Below are positions 6,048-7,485 of a stretch of 7,485 nt of DNA, piece by piece. The position numbers and the translations under genes are program-made. Positions within the stretch are counted from its first letter, which is position 1; every line of letters starts with the position of its first letter. The notes under the pieces are model-generated. The model had not been told where the DNA came from and did not search any database. It saw only the letters and a list, made by a program, of their open reading frames with translations. The DNA lies in the NCBI GenBank assembly GCA_017458805.1, contig JAFTAC010000327.1:1-7485 (forward strand), in the 5' to 3' direction. The stretch is from Victivallales bacterium (GTDB lineage Bacteria; Verrucomicrobiota; Lentisphaeria; Oligosphaerales; Oligosphaeraceae).

Positions 6048-7232
6048 TTACTCTCCTGTTTGGTACGCGAGGCCGTCGGCGGTGTCGCAGATGTGGACGG
6101 AGAACTTGCCTGCCAGTTCGGGATAGACTGCCAAGTACTCGCGTGTGAGCTTCTCCGTGATGCTCTCCGCCGCGTCAGGGTGGATGATGGCCATGCAGCA
6201 GCCCTTGAAGCCAGCACCAGAGAAGCGCCCGCCGAGGATGCCCTCGGTCTTCACCATGATGTCATAGATGGTCTTCATCTGGGGGCAACCCGTTTCCCAG
6301 TAGTCGATGGTGGAGCGTCCGCTCTCGAAAGAGATTCGCCCGAATTCCTTGATGTCGCCTTTTTGCCAGGCTGCAACGGCCTGCTCGACGCGGTTCATCT
6401 CGCCAAAGCAGTGCTCGGCACGGCGCCGCCAGGGGAGGGGAAGGCGGTCCTTGTACGCCTCGAAAACCTCCTGCGGGATGTCGCGCAGGTTGGTTTCAGC
6501 GAGCTTTCCGTATGGGAGGCCCGCGTATGCAAGCAGGGCATAGCCCGCGCTGCGGCACTCATCGACGCGCATGTTGTACTGCGTGCCCGCGAGCGACCTG
6601 TCCAGCCCCGAGAAGAAAATGGCGATTTTGAAGGGGGGCATGCTGCTTGGCTTCGGCAGCAGCCGGTAGGAGGCGTCCTTTGTGTCCAGCCAGAGCAGGT
6701 TGTCCTTTTTGCAGAGGACCTCGCAACTCTGGTCCAGGGTTCCGCAGTTGACCCCGACATACTGGTTCTCCGCCATCTGCGCCAGCTCAATCATTTCGCC
6801 TGGCGGGAGCTGCAGCTCGTTCACGCAGCATAGTGCCTGCAAAAACGCAAGAATGACGGCAGCGGATGAGGAGATGCCCCCCGTGGGCAGCGTCCCCTCG
6901 ATGACACCAGTCAGGCCATGCTTCAACGGGTGGTGCTTGTTCAGTACGAATGCTGCTCCGCGCAGGTGGTCAGCCCAGTCGTTCTGCTTCTGCTTGGGTA
7001 TCTCCGATATGCGGAACTGGTGGCGTTCTGCGAAGTTAAGCGAACTCAGTTCGACCAGCTCGTCGCTTTGCGGGGTGTATGCGATGTGGATTCCTCTGTC
7101 TAGCGCAAAGCCTGTCACCTTGCCGCGCTGATGGTCGATATGCGCTCCCACAGGGCAGACGCGGTATGGGCAGAAGGCGACCGCCTCCGCTTCTCTATGG
7201 TAAATCTCCTGGTATTTTTCTTTGGCGTTCAT
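6048..7232 (-). CDS. GHMP sugar kinase of the galactokinase family, possibly galacturonate-kinase-like
   Basis: This 394-residue cytoplasmic kinase probably phosphorylates the anomeric hydroxyl of a sugar with ATP. The family signature is PYRVCPVGAHIDHQRGKVTG (22-41), the GHMP ATP loop is LPTGGISSSAA (115-125), the catalytic Asp is Asp167 in CGTLDQ, and the third motif is GGRFSGAGFKGC (334-345). Length and motif order are those of GalK. In the sugar site the usual GEHTDY is GAHIDH (29-34), so the conserved Glu that contacts galactose is Ala, while His31 and Asp33 remain. From memory, plant galacturonate kinases share a PYRxCPxGAHIDHQ block; this was not checked. The start at 7232 has a weak GAGAAAGA (7246-7239) upstream. 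An in-frame ATG at 7307 would add 25 residues of poor family fit and would lie in the likely promoter. It is the first gene of the cluster. Confidence 0.9.
   Translation of the reverse strand: MNAKEKYQEIYHREAEAVAFCPYRVCPVGAHIDHQRGKVTGFALDRGIHIAYTPQSDELVELSSLNFAERHQFRISEIPKQKQNDWADHLRGAAFVLNKHHPLKHGLTGVIEGTLPTGGISSSAAVILAFLQALCCVNELQLPPGEMIELAQMAENQYVGVNCGTLDQSCEVLCKKDNLLWLDTKDASYRLLPKPSSMPPFKIAIFFSGLDRSLAGTQYNMRVDECRSAGYALLAYAGLPYGKLAETNLRDIPQEVFEAYKDRLPLPWRRRAEHCFGEMNRVEQAVAAWQKGDIKEFGRISFESGRSTIDYWETGCPQMKTIYDIMVKTEGILGGRFSGAGFKGCCMAIIHPDAAESITEKLTREYLAVYPELAGKFSVHICDTADGLAYQTGE
6053..6057 (-). promoter_or_regulatory. Ribosome binding site of the nucleotidyltransferase gene
   Basis: AGGAG on the minus strand lies within the last codons of the kinase gene, eight bases before the ATG at 6044. 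It fixes that start and shows that the two genes are designed to be translated from one mRNA. Confidence 0.8.
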
Positions 7233-7279
7233 GGTATATCTTTCTCGCTGTTTTGTCGGTGTCTTTTTCTCCACACTAC

Positions 7280-7307
7280 AATGTAATATGGGCTTTCGTT
7301 CATTCAA
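7280..7307 (-). promoter_or_regulatory. Possible sigma70-type promoter for the seven-gene cluster
   Basis: On the minus strand TTGAAT (7307-7302) and TACATT (7285-7280) are separated by 16 bases. Each matches the consensus at four of six positions. Transcription would start near 7273 and leave a leader of about 40 bases before the ATG at 7232. A perfect TTGACA also lies at 7320-7315 but has no matching -10 box at 16-18 bases. The surrounding stretch 7233-7330 is AT-richer than the genes, as expected for a promoter, and no gene was recognised in it. Confidence 0.35.
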
Positions 7308-7348
7308 GCAGGTTTGTCAAAAAAAGGCGCGGGTTCATGACGCGCGGG

Positions 7349-7485
7349 GCATGGAGAGGCGCGGCATGAAGAAGCGCGGGCTCCGCCCCGCGCGTGAACG
7401 CGGCATGGAGAGGCGCGGCATGAAGAAGCGCGGGCTCAGCCCCGCGCGCAGTGCGGCATGAAGAAGCGCGGGCTCTGTCCCGCGC
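7349..7485 (+). repeat. GC-rich hairpin repeat array (54-bp period), right edge cut by window
   Basis: A composite unit beginning GCATGGAGAGGCGCGGCATG occurs at 7349 and 7403, a period of 54 bases. It is followed by AAGAAGCGCGGGCTC and a variable base. A third, shorter copy begins with GCGGCATGAAGAAG at 7453. Each ends in a hairpin with 7-bp arms GCGCGGG and CCCGCGC: 7374-7393 (loop CTCCGC), 7428-7447 (loop CTCAGC) and 7466-7485 (loop CTCTGT). The arms are identical while the loops vary. The window ends exactly at the last arm, so the array may go on. An open plus-strand frame through it (MERRGMKKRGL repeats) exists because 54 is a multiple of three, but nothing else supports a gene. It lies just upstream of the likely promoter of the cluster. 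Confidence 0.9.

Noticed and set aside
6048..7232. D-glycero-D-manno-heptose (HddA/GmhB/HddC) pathway for the first three genes
   Set aside because: The kinase carries galactokinase-type rather than HddA-type motifs, and the HAD protein is beta-phosphoglucomutase-like with a large cap, unlike GmhB.
7233..7307. 25-residue N-terminal extension of the sugar kinase
   Set aside because: It has low-complexity, non-family sequence, overlaps the likely promoter, and the internal ATG at 7232 gives the normal galactokinase length.
7222..7461. Plus-strand ORF with MERRGMKKRGL repeats
   Set aside because: It is open because the repeat period is 54 bp. It has no ribosome binding site or domain, and it crosses the upstream region of the kinase gene.

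Overview
The window holds seven complete protein genes, all on the minus strand. They are packed head to tail with gaps of 3 to 59 bases and one 14-base overlap, so they look like one transcription unit running from about 7280 down to 188. In transcription order they are: a GHMP sugar kinase of the galactokinase family (7232-6048), a sugar-1-phosphate nucleotidyltransferase (6044-5307), a HAD phosphatase (5320-4553), a fused CysN-CysC for making PAPS (4538-2598), a BD-FAE type alpha/beta hydrolase (2538-1624), an FtsW/RodA-type SEDS membrane protein (1616-411) and TatA (391-188).

The first four genes suggest activation of building blocks for a glycan. The kinase could make a sugar-1-phosphate from a free sugar, and the nucleotidyltransferase could turn it into an NDP-sugar. 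The HAD enzyme could remove phosphate from a sugar phosphate, and CysNC would supply activated sulfate. The kinase has GAHIDH where true galactokinases have GEHTDY. From memory, this resembles the plant galacturonate kinase subgroup, so a uronic acid or another unusual sugar is a better guess than galactose. The hydrolase looks like a carbohydrate deacetylase. FtsW and TatA are cell-envelope functions that seem to share the transcript.

The most unusual feature is a family of GC-rich hairpin repeats at three places: a 19-bp tandem array just after tatA (1-171), an insertion inside the HAD reading frame (about 4613-4745) and an array with a 54-bp period upstream of the first gene (7349-7485). 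The core is a 7-bp stem with a 6-base loop, and one copy shows a compensatory base-pair change. The copy inside the HAD gene is in frame, has a 24-bp unit, and adds about 44 residues to an otherwise normal enzyme. This recalls the palindromic elements of Rickettsia that insert into genes.

The organism is probably a GC-rich, diderm bacterium with peptidoglycan and a Tat system. A member of the PVC group (for example Lentisphaerota, Kiritimatiellota or Verrucomicrobiota) or a similar glycan-focused lineage is a guess from style; no marker in the window settles it. No RNA genes, transposase or CRISPR array were seen.
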